64,000 nucleotides of DNA from Pollutimonas bauzanensis_A (GCF_040393045.1 NZ_JBEBUX010000003.1:1-64000), one strand, 5' to 3'; numbered from the stretch's first letter, positions 35,400-44,150 are shown. The notes: generated by a model from the letters alone, not told the origin. Translations and numbers: made by a program.

Positions 35400-36270
35400 G
35401 CAACTCTCCTTGTTTTCCGATACGCTGGCCTCGGCCTTCGCGCTACAACCTGAACCGCAGCCTGCGCCAGAGCCTGTCGCCAGCCACGAAAACATCGTTA
35501 CGACCCGCCCTCCGGCTTTGCCGCTGAATGCCCGCTGGCGCGAGGTGAAGACGCCTCAACAAACCATCGGTTATGTACTGCAACGCTCACGACGCAAAAG
35601 CATAGGCCTGACCATCAACGATGACGGGTTACAGATTACGGCGCCCAATTGGGTCACGCTGGGCCAGATAGACGCCACCGTCATTGAAAAAGCGCCATGG
35701 ATACTCGGCAAACTGCTGATCAGGCAGACGCGACAACAGCACCTGGCTACCGCAGACACGCTATGGCAAAACGGGGGCACCATCCCCTACCTGGGAAAGC
35801 GCATCGTCCTGAACCTGGACAGCATGCAGAAATCGCCGATATTCCAGGGTAGCCCCTTCGCGCCCGACGATGGCGACATGCTTAGCCTTGCGTTGCCAGC
35901 CGACGCCGATCGCAACCGCGTGCGCGATAGTGTGCATTCCTGGCTGCAGCAGCAGGCAAAGATCTGGTTCGGCGAACGGCTGCAGCATTTTCTGGATGCC
36001 AGCCAATTGACGATCCGTCGCTGGCGGCTTTCATCCGCGGCAACGCGCTGGGGATCATGCAGTAGCGATGGAAACATCATGCTTAACTGGCGACTGATAC
36101 ACTTTGAACATCACATTATCGATTACGTCATCGCCCACGAGATCGCCCATTTGCGGGAAATGAATCACAGCAAGGATTTCTGGCGCGAAGTCGAACGGAT
36201 ATTGCCCGGCTTCGAAAAATCGCGCAACGCCCTTAAGCAGCACGATCCCGCTTCGTTGCCGTTGATTTAA
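35386..36270 (+). CDS. YgjP-like (DUF45/M48-type) zinc metallopeptidase domain protein
   Basis: 294 residues. The C-terminal domain has WGSCSSDGNIMLNWRLIH and the zinc motif HEIAHLREMNHSKDFW, typical of the YgjP/DUF45 family. The N-terminal 50 residues are Pro/Glu rich and unique, followed by RRKSIGLTINDDGLQITAPN. E. coli YgjP has been reported as a UTP pyrophosphatase, but the biological role here is unknown. Starts inside the end of plsC. Confidence 0.88.
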   Translation: MGLTKQLSLFSDTLASAFALQPEPQPAPEPVASHENIVTTRPPALPLNARWREVKTPQQTIGYVLQRSRRKSIGLTINDDGLQITAPNWVTLGQIDATVIEKAPWILGKLLIRQTRQQHLATADTLWQNGGTIPYLGKRIVLNLDSMQKSPIFQGSPFAPDDGDMLSLALPADADRNRVRDSVHSWLQQQAKIWFGERLQHFLDASQLTIRRWRLSSAATRWGSCSSDGNIMLNWRLIHFEHHIIDYVIAHEIAHLREMNHSKDFWREVERILPGFEKSRNALKQHDPASLPLI

Positions 36271-36305
36271 TCGTCTTACCCCAAATAACCGCCAAGGAGA
36301 ATTTT

Positions 36306-36701
36306 GTGCGATTACTACATACTATGCTGCGCGTAGGCAACCTGGACCGATCGCTGATGTTTTACACCGACGTTCTGGGCATGAAATTGCTGCGCCGTAA
36401 AGATTACCCCGATGGCAAATTTACCCTGGCCTTTGTCGGCTACCAAGACGAAAGCGAAGGTGCCGTCATCGAGCTGACCCACAATTGGGATACACCCGCT
36501 TATGACTTGGGCAATGGCTACGGCCATATCGCCCTGGAAGTCGAAGACGCTTACGATGCCTGTGCCCGGATCAAGGAAAAAGGCGGCAACGTTACGCGCG
36601 AAGCCGGCCCCATGAAACACGGCCAGACCGTCATCGCCTTTGTGGAAGACCCGGACGGCTACAAGATCGAGCTGATACAGCGCAAAGAACGGGCTGACTA
36701 A
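36306..36701 (+). CDS. gloA: Lactoylglutathione lyase (glyoxalase I)
   Basis: Converts the glutathione adduct of methylglyoxal to S-lactoylglutathione. 131 residues, VOC fold with two beta-alpha-beta-beta-beta units. Seen: LHTMLRVGNLDRSLMFYTDV with metal His, LELTHNWDT-like segment (IELTHNWDTPAYDLGNGYGH), ALEVEDAYDACARI and FVEDPDGYKIELIQ with metal Glu. GTG start decided by AAGGAGAA just upstream. Overlaps the convergent dehydrogenase by 4 bp. Confidence 0.96.
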   Translation: MRLLHTMLRVGNLDRSLMFYTDVLGMKLLRRKDYPDGKFTLAFVGYQDESEGAVIELTHNWDTPAYDLGNGYGHIALEVEDAYDACARIKEKGGNVTREAGPMKHGQTVIAFVEDPDGYKIELIQRKERAD

Positions 36702-38920
36702 ACCGGTTGCCGCTCGAATTCGCCGGGCGCGAAATCATCCACGTCGATGACTGCAGCCACGGCCTTTTCGGCGGCCTCCAGGGAGTTTGCCTGAGCATCC
36801 GTGATTGCGCCGCTGGCATGCGCCAGCCGCCAATCCCGCAGGCCGGCATGCTTGATGCGGTCAAGCAAGGGCTGGATTTCAACCACAAGTTCAAAAGCGC
36901 GTTCCAGTTGCTCTACGCTGGGGCTATCGTGGCCTTCCCAGACCGCGCCAACCAACCTGTCGCGGGTATCAGACGGCTCAAGCAGCAAATTGGCACACAG
37001 CGCTGTAGCCTTATCCGATGGCGGCGTGGCCCGCATACCGGGCGGCAGCAGCAAAGCGCGCAAGACCCAACCCGCGCTACGCATAGGCAGGTTTAGCAAG
37101 ACATCGTCCAGACGCTTCTCGATAGTGGCGAACCCTTGTTGGGCACACCATGCAACCAGAGGCAGGTCGGATTCGTGCTGGCCTTCATCCTGCCAGCGCT
37201 TGAGCACGGCGGACAGCAAATACAATTCGGCAAGCACGTCGCCCAATCGGGCCGACAGCATTTCCTTGCGTTTGAGCGACCCGCCTAATGTCAGCAAAGC
37301 AACTTCGGAAACTAGCGCGAACGCCGCTGCGTAGCGGTTCAGGCTGCGATAGTAAGGCGCCGCTGCCCTGCTTCCTTTAGGCGCGGCGACAAAACGGCCT
37401 GCTGTCCACGCCGTGCCCGTGGCTCGAAGCGCATTTTTCAGGCTATGCGCCAGATGTTTCCAGATGACAGCATCAAACGCGTCTTCGCCGGCCAACTGGT
37501 CGCTATTGCCCAGAGCCACCACTTCTTTCATCAAGTAGGGATGAGCGCGGATAGCCCCCTGACCGAATACGATAAGACTGCGCGTAAGAATATTGGCGCC
37601 TTCTACCGTAATAGCCACCGGCAAAGCCCGATAAAGATTGCCCAAATAATTGGCTGGCCCATCAATGACCGCCTTGCCTGCGTGGATGTCCATGGCGTCG
37701 TTGACCGATTGCCGCATGCGCTCTGTCGCGTGCAGTTTCATGATGGCCGACACCACTGATGGCTTGTACCCCAATTGCAGGCCTGCACAAGTAAAGCGTC
37801 GTGCGGCTTCGACCAGGTAGGCATTGCCGGCCAAGCGCCCCAGTTTTTCCTGCACCCCTTCGAACTTGCCTATAGGTATGCCGAACTGCGTACGGACACG
37901 GGCATAGGCCCCTGAGGTATGGGCGGCAAACGTGCAGGCGGCAGCCGACAAGGACGGCAAGGAAATGCCGCGGCCCGCAGCCAATGCGCTCATCAGCATC
38001 TGCCAACCCTGCCCCGCCTGTGCCACGCCCCCTATCAAGGCATCAATGGGAACAAATACATCGTTGCCTTCGGTAGGACCATTCTGGAAGGCCTGCATCG
38101 CAGGAAGATGGCGCCGTCCCGTCACGACACCGGGCAAGCTGGTAGGCACCAGGGCAACGGAAATACCCAGCTCCGGCGTGTCGCCGATAAGACCGTCAGG
38201 ATCGGATAGCTTAAAGGCCAGGCCCAGTACCGTGGCGACCGGACTAAGGGTGATATAGCGCTTACGCCAATTCAACAGAATGCCCAAGGTGTCTACGCCG
38301 TCGATATCGCGACGGCAAACCACCCCAGAGTCAGTCATGGCCGCGGCGTCGGAACCCGCCTCGGGGCTGGTCAGGCCGAAGCACGGGATCTCTTCGCCTC
38401 GGGCAAGCCGCGGCAGCCAGTACTGACGCTGCTCTTGCGTACCGAATTGCATGAGCAGTTCGCCGGGCCCCAGAGAATTAGGAACCATGACGGTAACGGC
38501 GGCGGTAACGGAGCGCACCGATATTTGCCGAACGACTTCAGAATGCGCGTAGGGCGAGAAGCCCAGACCGCCGTATTCCTTAGGGATGATCATGCCGAAA
38601 AAGCCGTGCTGCTTGAGGAAGGCCCAGACTTCGTCGGGTAGATCGCCATGCTGCCAGGTGATTTGCCAGTCGTTGAGCATGCGGCACACCTGGGCGACAG
38701 GGCCATCCATGAAGGCGCGTTCATCGGGAGTCAGCGCAACCGGCTTGACGTTGACCAGCGTTTTCCAGTCAGGATTGCCGGAAAAAAGTTGCGCGTCCCA
38801 CCAGACGTCGCCTGCTTCGATGGCCTGCTGTTCCGTAAGCGACAGGCTGGGCATGGTCTCGCGCGCCATGCGATACAAGGGCTCAGTCAACCACTGACGA
38901 CGCCAGGCTCTCCAATTCAT
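36698..38920 (-). CDS. FadE-like acyl-CoA dehydrogenase
   Basis: A flavoprotein of the first beta-oxidation step. 740 residues. The core domain shows HGFFGMIIPKEYGGLGFSPYA, PNSLGPGELLMQFGTQEQR, the FAD-binding CFGLTSPEAGSDAAAMTDSG, and a MAIVLA-like C-half with DAMDIHAGKAVIDGPANYLG. The C-terminal extension (about 480-740) matches the FadE-type DUF1974 layout. The N-terminus resembles FadE after its membrane part. Convergent with gloA. No clear operon partner. Confidence 0.88.
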   Translation of the reverse strand: MNWRAWRRQWLTEPLYRMARETMPSLSLTEQQAIEAGDVWWDAQLFSGNPDWKTLVNVKPVALTPDERAFMDGPVAQVCRMLNDWQITWQHGDLPDEVWAFLKQHGFFGMIIPKEYGGLGFSPYAHSEVVRQISVRSVTAAVTVMVPNSLGPGELLMQFGTQEQRQYWLPRLARGEEIPCFGLTSPEAGSDAAAMTDSGVVCRRDIDGVDTLGILLNWRKRYITLSPVATVLGLAFKLSDPDGLIGDTPELGISVALVPTSLPGVVTGRRHLPAMQAFQNGPTEGNDVFVPIDALIGGVAQAGQGWQMLMSALAAGRGISLPSLSAAACTFAAHTSGAYARVRTQFGIPIGKFEGVQEKLGRLAGNAYLVEAARRFTCAGLQLGYKPSVVSAIMKLHATERMRQSVNDAMDIHAGKAVIDGPANYLGNLYRALPVAITVEGANILTRSLIVFGQGAIRAHPYLMKEVVALGNSDQLAGEDAFDAVIWKHLAHSLKNALRATGTAWTAGRFVAAPKGSRAAAPYYRSLNRYAAAFALVSEVALLTLGGSLKRKEMLSARLGDVLAELYLLSAVLKRWQDEGQHESDLPLVAWCAQQGFATIEKRLDDVLLNLPMRSAGWVLRALLLPPGMRATPPSDKATALCANLLLEPSDTRDRLVGAVWEGHDSPSVEQLERAFELVVEIQPLLDRIKHAGLRDWRLAHASGAITDAQANSLEAAEKAVAAVIDVDDFAPGEFERQPV

Positions 38921-39106
38921 GATGTTCCCTCTTGCAGCGTGATGTGTTTATCTTGTAGATGCCATTATCCACTGAAAGATAGGGTGCTGTGTTGGTCTGC
39001 CCCTATTGCTGATGGCGCTTGAACCCTTCACGCCACGGACAAAACCGTCCGCGTCTCAATTGCCGCTTAATGCTGGCCCAGGGATACTAAGGCCTATACC
39101 AAAACC

Positions 39107-39121
39107 TATCATCTGATGATA
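39107..39121. promoter_or_regulatory. Palindrome TATCATC-T-GATGATA, candidate autoregulatory operator
   Basis: Perfect 7-bp inverted repeat around one base, 7 bp before the start of the toxin remnant. It lies where a toxin-antitoxin operon operator would be. The rest of the 38921-39127 gap shows no gene. Operator function is inferred. Confidence 0.5.
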
Positions 39122-39127
39122 TGATAT

Positions 39128-39281
39128 ATGAAACCTTGTAATCTTGGCCTTGATACCCTGTTAGAAATGGACGGCAACATTATTGATCAGGAAATGAGTT
39201 TAGAAGCGCTATGACTTATTGGCCGATTTTTTCTTGGAAGTTGATCGTGCGCTGACTCTAGATAGGAACAAACAACAATGA
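39128..39281 (+). pseudogene. Remnant of a TumE-type (DUF6516) toxin gene
   Basis: From 39128 the frame reads LGLDTLLEMDGNIIDQE, which resembles the start of TumE/DUF6516 toxins, then stops at 39212. From 39216, in another frame, it reads LLADFFLEVDRALTLD, which resembles their end, and its TGA (39279) overlaps the next gene's ATG as ATGA. A short FRSAM piece in a third frame (39199-39213) fits the part before it. About 60 middle codons are missing. This is what a deletion plus frameshift would leave. The family match is from memory and needs an HMM check. Confidence 0.6.
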
Positions 39282-39625
39282 CAATAACTATTGGAATTTT
39301 GTCTCAGGAAAAAATTCGGCAACGCTTACTGGCGATTGCGAAAGGCGACTATAAGCCCAAAGCTAACGAGCCTAAGGTGTGGTTTACCTCGATGCGATCA
39401 CTCGCCGAAGTATTAAGTGATGACAACCGTGCCCTCCTGCGAGTCATCCAGTCACGACAACCAGCGTCCATTGCCAATTTGGCTGAGATCACCGGCCGTA
39501 AACCCAGCAATCTATCCCGCACGTTGAAAACCATGGCTCGTTACGGACTGGTAGAGATGCAGCGTGAAAGTCGAGTGGTGCGCCCCGTCGTCAAATCAAC
39601 TGAATTCCAAATTTTCGCAAGCTGA
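39278..39625 (+). CDS. HTH antitoxin-like protein, HVO_A0114/TumA-type
   Basis: 115 residues. Seen: an N-terminal segment (ILSQEKIRQRLLAIAKGDY), WFTSMRSLAEVLSDDNRALL and a winged helix (ANLAEITGRKPSNLSRTLKTMARYGLV). This is the layout of HVO_A0114-type DNA-binding proteins that pair with TumE toxins as antitoxin. It is intact, while its upstream partner is broken. Start fixed by the ATGA overlap with the remnant. It could still act on the palindrome upstream. DNA-binding role is inferred. Confidence 0.75.
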   Translation: MTITIGILSQEKIRQRLLAIAKGDYKPKANEPKVWFTSMRSLAEVLSDDNRALLRVIQSRQPASIANLAEITGRKPSNLSRTLKTMARYGLVEMQRESRVVRPVVKSTEFQIFAS

Positions 39626-39674
39626 CGAAGATAGCGGTAAGATGGCTCTTGTCTTACGATAACCCACTTGCAGT

Positions 39675-40091
39675 ATGAGCTCTATGTCGCCATCGCCCGC
39701 CATCCCCATCCGAGAACCCTGCCCTGCCGGCGCCTGTACGTGCGATCGAGACGGCCTGCTGAATGGGTCTGGCGGCGATACCCGCATACTGTGGCTGACC
39801 AAGCACGAAGAAAAAAAGCTGATAGCGCGTATTGAAAGTATTTCCAGCTACGCCGATCTGCTGCATATCCAGGAACGAATTTACGCCCAACTAGGCATCA
39901 TTCTGGAAATCACCCCTGGCATTAACGAAGTACGCACCATGCGCGGCTTTAACATCCGGCTTGTCGCGCGACCAGGGCTATGCAGCAAAACGCAACAAAC
40001 CATTCCCGCAGCCATTCGTCGCTGCCTGGAAACCCATCCCGAAATCGCCTACACCATACTTAACCAGAACGATCTGCTAGGCGGCATTTAG
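39675..40091 (+). CDS. Conserved-looking protein of unknown function with Cys-rich N-terminus
   Basis: 138 residues, not recognised. The N-terminus has PCPAGACTCDRDGLL, a C-x4-C-x-C cluster that could bind metal. Next comes a charged helix (LTKHEEKKLIARIESISSYA) and then EVRTMRGFNIRLVARPGLCSKT and a C-terminal NQNDLLGG. No signal peptide or membrane segment. The order of frame, length and codon use look like a real gene. Its 3' end overlaps the convergent DUF1810 gene by 4 bp. Confidence 0.65.
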   Translation: MSSMSPSPAIPIREPCPAGACTCDRDGLLNGSGGDTRILWLTKHEEKKLIARIESISSYADLLHIQERIYAQLGIILEITPGINEVRTMRGFNIRLVARPGLCSKTQQTIPAAIRRCLETHPEIAYTILNQNDLLGGI

Positions 40092-40516
40092 CCCGACAAC
40101 CCCAGACACTTCAGCGTTAAGGCATCCAATTCGCTATTAAAATATTTTCGCAGCGTACCGCTAAACACCTGATCATCAGTATCTGCGCACGAAAACAATG
40201 TCATTGAAGAATGGAATTTCATATCGTCGGGATAGCCGAAAATCTGCCCGATGGACCGCCCCTGCACGGTACTCACCAGCCGGGTGCATTCCCGCAGCCT
40301 TTCGCCAAGTATCGGATGATCCAAATACGCCTTGGCCTCTGCTAGCGAAGAAATAGCAAAGGTACGCGCCATGTCGCTATGGCCTAAACCTTCAATTTGC
40401 GGAAAAATGAACCACATCCAATGACTGCGCTTTTTACCAGAGCGAAGTTCCGCGCAGGCTTGATGAAAGACCTTGTCTTGTGCATCAATGAAGCGTTGCA
40501 AATTATAAGTATCCAT
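40088..40516 (-). CDS. DUF1810 family protein
   Basis: 142 residues of the DUF1810 (YfkK-like calpastatin-domain) family, function unknown. Seen: FIDAQDKVFHQACAELRSGK, SHWMWFIFPQIEGLGHSDMA, FAISSLAEAKAYLDHPILGE, and IGQIFGYPDDMKFHSSMTLF, which is the usual family sequence. The open frame extends 60 codons further upstream, but MDTYNLQRFIDAQ at 40516 has GGAGG nine bases before it and gives the usual family length. Divergent from tam. Confidence 0.9.
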   Translation of the reverse strand: MDTYNLQRFIDAQDKVFHQACAELRSGKKRSHWMWFIFPQIEGLGHSDMARTFAISSLAEAKAYLDHPILGERLRECTRLVSTVQGRSIGQIFGYPDDMKFHSSMTLFSCADTDDQVFSGTLRKYFNSELDALTLKCLGLSG

Positions 40517-40614
40517 TGCCCCCGACCTCCATTGCGTATTTACGCAAACCAGCTTTAATTCTATTCTGTTTAGTATGCGTTCTCGAAACGCCCCAACCCA
40601 CAACGGTAAACACA

Positions 40615-41379
40615 ATGACCTGGTCTGCAAAACAATACTCAATTTTCGAAAATGAACGAACGCGGCCAGTGCGCGACCTGGTCGCGGCCATACCACTACA
40701 AAATGCTCGCACCGCTGTTGATCTAGGCTGCGGCCCGGGTAACTCCACAGAAGTTTTGGCTCAACGATTTCCCGGCGCTACAGTCACCGGCATGGACAGC
40801 GCTGGCGACATGGTTGCAACTGCAAAAAAGCGCCTGCCCGAACTTGATTTCGAGCAATCCGATATTCAAACCTGGAATCCGGCGGCACAATTCGATGTGA
40901 TATTGGCAAACGCATCACTGCAATGGCTTCCTGATCACGCATCCCTGTACCCCCGTCTGCTAGGCCAACTCGCGCCCGGTGGCTGCTTGGCCGTGCAAAC
41001 TCCCGACAATCTGGAAGAACCGGCCCACAAGCTATTGCGCAAGGTTGCCGAGAATGGCCCATGGGCGGGGAAGCTGGCTGGAACCATCCTGCCGGCTAGG
41101 CATAACGCCAATTGGTACTACGAGTTGCTTCACCCCCTCTGTACCCATGTCGATGTATGGCGAACAACCTACTACCACCCGATGAAGGGCGGCGCCGCGG
41201 CAGTGGTCGAATGGTTTAAGGGATCTGCGCTGCAGCCTTATCTTGCACAGTTGAGCAAGGACGAACAGGATGCATTCCTTGTACGTTATAAGGCAGCCAT
41301 AGCACAGGCGTACCCGGCGTTAGCTGATGGCACTGTACTGCTGCCCTTCCCCAGGCTTTTTGTTGTTGCCAACCGCTAA
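40615..41379 (+). CDS. tam: Trans-aconitate 2-methyltransferase
   Basis: SAM-dependent methyltransferase that esterifies trans-aconitate. 254 residues. Seen: WSAKQYSIFENERTRPVRDL, VDLGCGPGNSTEVLAQRFP (SAM site), GMDSAGDMVATAKKRLP, LANASLQWLPDHASLYPRLL, and TTYYHPMKGGAAAVVEWFKG, matching the Tam family. Start at 40615 is preferred over the open frame to 40516, which would overlap the divergent gene's start. A VOC protein gene follows by 11 bp, probably the same transcript. Confidence 0.92.
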   Translation: MTWSAKQYSIFENERTRPVRDLVAAIPLQNARTAVDLGCGPGNSTEVLAQRFPGATVTGMDSAGDMVATAKKRLPELDFEQSDIQTWNPAAQFDVILANASLQWLPDHASLYPRLLGQLAPGGCLAVQTPDNLEEPAHKLLRKVAENGPWAGKLAGTILPARHNANWYYELLHPLCTHVDVWRTTYYHPMKGGAAAVVEWFKGSALQPYLAQLSKDEQDAFLVRYKAAIAQAYPALADGTVLLPFPRLFVVANR

Positions 41380-41390
41380 AGGAGAGCTCC

Positions 41391-41819
41391 ATGGAAACCC
41401 AAGAACTACATCGTGGCCGCCTGATCGATCACATACAGTTGGTCGTACGGGATCTTGCCGCCAGCCAGAAATTCTACGAGGCCGTCTTCGACGTTTTGAA
41501 AATCCCTATGGGCGGCGAAGGAGATGGGTACTTCTGGGTCGACGAACTATTCGTGTCCTCTGCCGATAGCAAAGCCGCGCACGGGGAACTGACAGGACGC
41601 CATCACCTGGCATTCCAGGCGCGGGACAAAGCGATGGTCAATGCTTTTCACGCAGCGGCGCTGGCCAATGGGGGCAAAAACAATGGAACCCCGGGATTGC
41701 GCGATTACCATCCGGGCTACTATGCCGCCTTTGTTCTTGACCCTGACGGCAACAACATCGAAGCCGTCTACCACGGTGAAGCACAACGCAGCGCACCTTC
41801 AGTAAAAATAGCGTTTTGA
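41391..41819 (+). CDS. VOC family (glyoxalase/bleomycin-resistance-type) protein
   Basis: 142 residues with a vicinal-oxygen-chelate fold. Seen: IDHIQLVVRDLAASQKFYEA with the first metal His, GRHHLAFQARDKAMVNAFH and YAAFVLDPDGNNIEAVYHG with the final Glu. AAAGGAGAG precedes the ATG. Substrate unknown; relatives are annotated as lactoylglutathione lyase-like or dioxygenase-like. It probably sits in one transcript with tam. Confidence 0.9.
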   Translation: METQELHRGRLIDHIQLVVRDLAASQKFYEAVFDVLKIPMGGEGDGYFWVDELFVSSADSKAAHGELTGRHHLAFQARDKAMVNAFHAAALANGGKNNGTPGLRDYHPGYYAAFVLDPDGNNIEAVYHGEAQRSAPSVKIAF

Positions 41820-41841
41820 AGCCGCGCTGACTGCCAAACGA

Positions 41842-42546
41842 CTAATTGCGCTTGGGGATATCCAGCCCTTTTGCCACGGCTGGCCGCGCCACAAACGCAT
41901 CGAGCACACGAGTGACGTTGGGAAAATCAGCAATCCCCACCAGTTCACCCGCTTCGTAGAAGCCTATCAGGTTGCGGACCCAGGGAAAGATGGCGATGTC
42001 GGCAATGGTGTAGGCGTCGCCCATAACCCAACTGCGGCCTTCGAGACGCCGATCGAGCACGCCAAGCAAGCGCTTGGCCTCGGCAACGTAGCGGTCGCGC
42101 GGACGCTTGTCTTCGTAGTCTTTCCCTGCGAATTTATTGAAGAAGCCGAGTTGACCGAACATGGGGCCAATACCGCCCATCTGAAACATCAGCCACTGAA
42201 TAGTCTCGTAGCGGCCGGCGGGATCTTGCGGTATGAACTGCTTGGACTTATCCGCCAAATAAATCAATATTGCACCGGATTCAAACAGCGATAGCGGTTT
42301 GCCATCAGGGCCTTGGGGGTCCAGGATGGCTGGAATCTTGTTGTTGGGGCTAATGGATAAAAACTCTGGCGTCATCTGGTCATTAGTGTCGAAGCTGACC
42401 AAATGCACCTCGTAAGGCAGCCCAGTCTCTTCCAGCATGATCGAGGCCTTGACGCCATTGGGGGTGGGCAACGAATAAAGCTGTAACCGCTCAGGATGCT
42501 GCGCCGGCCACTTCTTGGTAACGGGGAAAACTGAAAGATCGTTCAC
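41842..42546 (-). CDS. Glutathione S-transferase family protein (YfcG-like disulphide-bond oxidoreductase)
   Basis: 234 residues. The N-terminal thioredoxin fold carries LYSLPTPNGVKASIMLEE, in which TPNG is the nu-class GST site, then NNKIPAILDP and LFESGAILIYLADK. The all-helix C-domain has GRYETIQWLMFQMGGIGPMF and the AYTIADIAIFPWV N-capping box. These match YfcG/YghU and Ure2-like GSTs with GSH-dependent disulphide reductase activity. Followed on the same strand by a GNAT gene upstream by 24 bp. Confidence 0.9.
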   Translation of the reverse strand: MNDLSVFPVTKKWPAQHPERLQLYSLPTPNGVKASIMLEETGLPYEVHLVSFDTNDQMTPEFLSISPNNKIPAILDPQGPDGKPLSLFESGAILIYLADKSKQFIPQDPAGRYETIQWLMFQMGGIGPMFGQLGFFNKFAGKDYEDKRPRDRYVAEAKRLLGVLDRRLEGRSWVMGDAYTIADIAIFPWVRNLIGFYEAGELVGIADFPNVTRVLDAFVARPAVAKGLDIPKRN

Positions 42547-42570
42547 TGTATATCCTTATCTAGCACTACA

Positions 42571-43047
42571 TCACGTCAGTAATTGCTGTTTTTTTTCCAT
42601 CAGCGCATTGGACAACGCAACACCACGAACTAAAACTTGTTGACGGGTGATCACGCTAAAACCGTTGCTGGCGAAAAAGGGTTCGGCGGTCAGGCTGACA
42701 TCTGCTGAAAGCAACGCAATACCGCGCTGCCTCGCCTCCTGGAAAATATGCGCCATCAATGCCCGGCCCACGCCGCGCCCCGCATGCGAGCCTGCGACGA
42801 AGAAGTGATCAATGTAACCTGAGGTCTGCAAATCGGCATACCCCACAGGGCAACCATTGATCTCGGCGACAAAAGGCTGAATCGCGCGAATACGCTCTTG
42901 CCAGGCAGGCATATCGTAAGCCACTGGCGCCCAGGCATCCAGTTGCGCGGTTGAATAGTCCCGGCAAGCCAGTTCATGGACCGCCGAGAAAAAGATAGCC
43001 CGCAATTGCGGCTCATCGCCCGGGCGGAAGTGGCGTATGGTTATCAA
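42571..43047 (-). CDS. GNAT family N-acetyltransferase
   Basis: 158 residues. Seen: IRHFRPGDEPQLRAIFFSAV, VAEINGCPVGYADLQ, and the acetyl-CoA loop SHAGRGVGRALMAHIFQEA, then FFASNGFSVITRQQV. This is typical of small GNAT enzymes acting on unknown substrates. It is 4 bp from the stop of the DUF2501 gene upstream on the same strand. Confidence 0.88.
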   Translation of the reverse strand: MITIRHFRPGDEPQLRAIFFSAVHELACRDYSTAQLDAWAPVAYDMPAWQERIRAIQPFVAEINGCPVGYADLQTSGYIDHFFVAGSHAGRGVGRALMAHIFQEARQRGIALLSADVSLTAEPFFASNGFSVITRQQVLVRGVALSNALMEKKQQLLT

Positions 43048-43051
43048 GTGT

Positions 43052-43504
43052 CTACAGCAGGGATTTCCCCATCGACAACACCTTGTCGCACACCTGTTTT
43101 GTGACTTGCTCTTTCAGCCCGCCGCCGCTCAGATCTATCTGCTTGCCGTCACCGCTATTCAATATGCCTTGCGCGCCGCTGGTATATCCGCTATCGGATG
43201 AAGGGGATCCGCCGGAAAGCTTGCCTAACAGTCCATCTTTAACTGAGGCCACGCTATTGCCGCCAAGATAGTTGTTCTTCATGCAAAACTCCAGCACGCC
43301 GGCAACGTTGCCTGTGCTGCCCGGGGTAATAGACTGTCCCGACAGCATGCCGCCGATATCGCCCAGGCTTCCCAGCGAGCCGGACGAACTGCTTTCAGTT
43401 CCTTTTTTCAACAAGTCGCCCAATTGAGCGTGTGCTGCGCCAATAGGTAATAACGCGGCAATGAAAATAGCCGTGGATACAGTACGAAACGTGCACACTT
43501 TCAT
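43052..43504 (-). CDS. DUF2501 domain periplasmic protein (YjjA-like)
   Basis: 150 residues from MKVCTFRTVSTAIFIAALLP at 43504, chosen because AAAGGAA lies before it. A clear signal peptide ends near AHA. The mature part is Gly/Ser rich with LGDIGGMLSGQSITPGS, then NVAGVLEFCMKNNYLGGNSV, the DUF2501 hallmark, and a second Cys (KQVCDKVL). Function unknown; E. coli YjjA is a periplasmic relative. Confidence 0.88.
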   Translation of the reverse strand: MKVCTFRTVSTAIFIAALLPIGAAHAQLGDLLKKGTESSSSGSLGSLGDIGGMLSGQSITPGSTGNVAGVLEFCMKNNYLGGNSVASVKDGLLGKLSGGSPSSDSGYTSGAQGILNSGDGKQIDLSGGGLKEQVTKQVCDKVLSMGKSLL

Positions 43505-43571
43505 ATCAAATTCCTTTGGTAAAACTGGATTGTGCACCCAATATGGGTGCGGAAATAGACTAAGCAGGCCA

Positions 43572-44150
43572 TTAAGCGAATGGCCGCACGCCGATCAACA
43601 GGCCGTGCAACCAGAACGCAAACAAGGCCCATATAACCAGTCCGACAACGACGGCGATAATCGTGCCCATGGCTGTGCCTGCTGGATATTGCGTCATGGC
43701 CGCCTTGTCGCGTTGGCGGGCGGCCCGAAAACAGAACACAGCCCAAATCAGAAAGCTGCCAAACAGGATCACATCCGCCAGCATGCCGTTGGCCAGCAAG
43801 TGGGCGAAAGCCCATAATTTCACGCCCAGCAGCATGGGATGGTGCAAAACCGCCTTGATGCTATTGCGCGGGACGTAAGCCGCACTGATCAGAACAAATG
43901 AAATGGCCGTCAATAGCGCTGCAATGTGCCGCATGGCCACTGGCGGCGCCCACAAAATGACGGGCTCTTGCCGTGCCATTCCGTAGCCGACAACAATCAA
44001 TATAAAACCGATGATCGATACGATCGAATAGCCCGCTTTCCACGCATGTTCGCTATAGCGGTTGCGTTGTGCCGTGCGCCAGTCGTCGGCGACAATGCGA
44101 ATTGAATGCATGCCCAGAAAAACCGCCAAACCCAGAATAAGAATAGCCAT
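43572..44150 (-). CDS. NnrU family membrane protein
   Basis: 192 residues with about six membrane helices. NnrU proteins occur near denitrification genes in some bacteria, yet their function is not settled. Seen: GLAVFLGMHSIRIVADDWR at the N-terminus, GFILIVVGYGMARQEPVILW, RHIAALLTAISFVLISAAYV, LHHPMLLGVKLWAFAHLLAN and DVILFGSFLIWAVFCFRAA, the family core. No denitrification genes are visible in this window. Confidence 0.9.
   Translation of the reverse strand: MAILILGLAVFLGMHSIRIVADDWRTAQRNRYSEHAWKAGYSIVSIIGFILIVVGYGMARQEPVILWAPPVAMRHIAALLTAISFVLISAAYVPRNSIKAVLHHPMLLGVKLWAFAHLLANGMLADVILFGSFLIWAVFCFRAARQRDKAAMTQYPAGTAMGTIIAVVVGLVIWALFAFWLHGLLIGVRPFA

Noticed and set aside
40516..40696. 60-codon N-terminal extension of the DUF1810 gene
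   Set aside because: It would overlap the divergent tam start, while the internal Met has a GGAGG site and gives family length.
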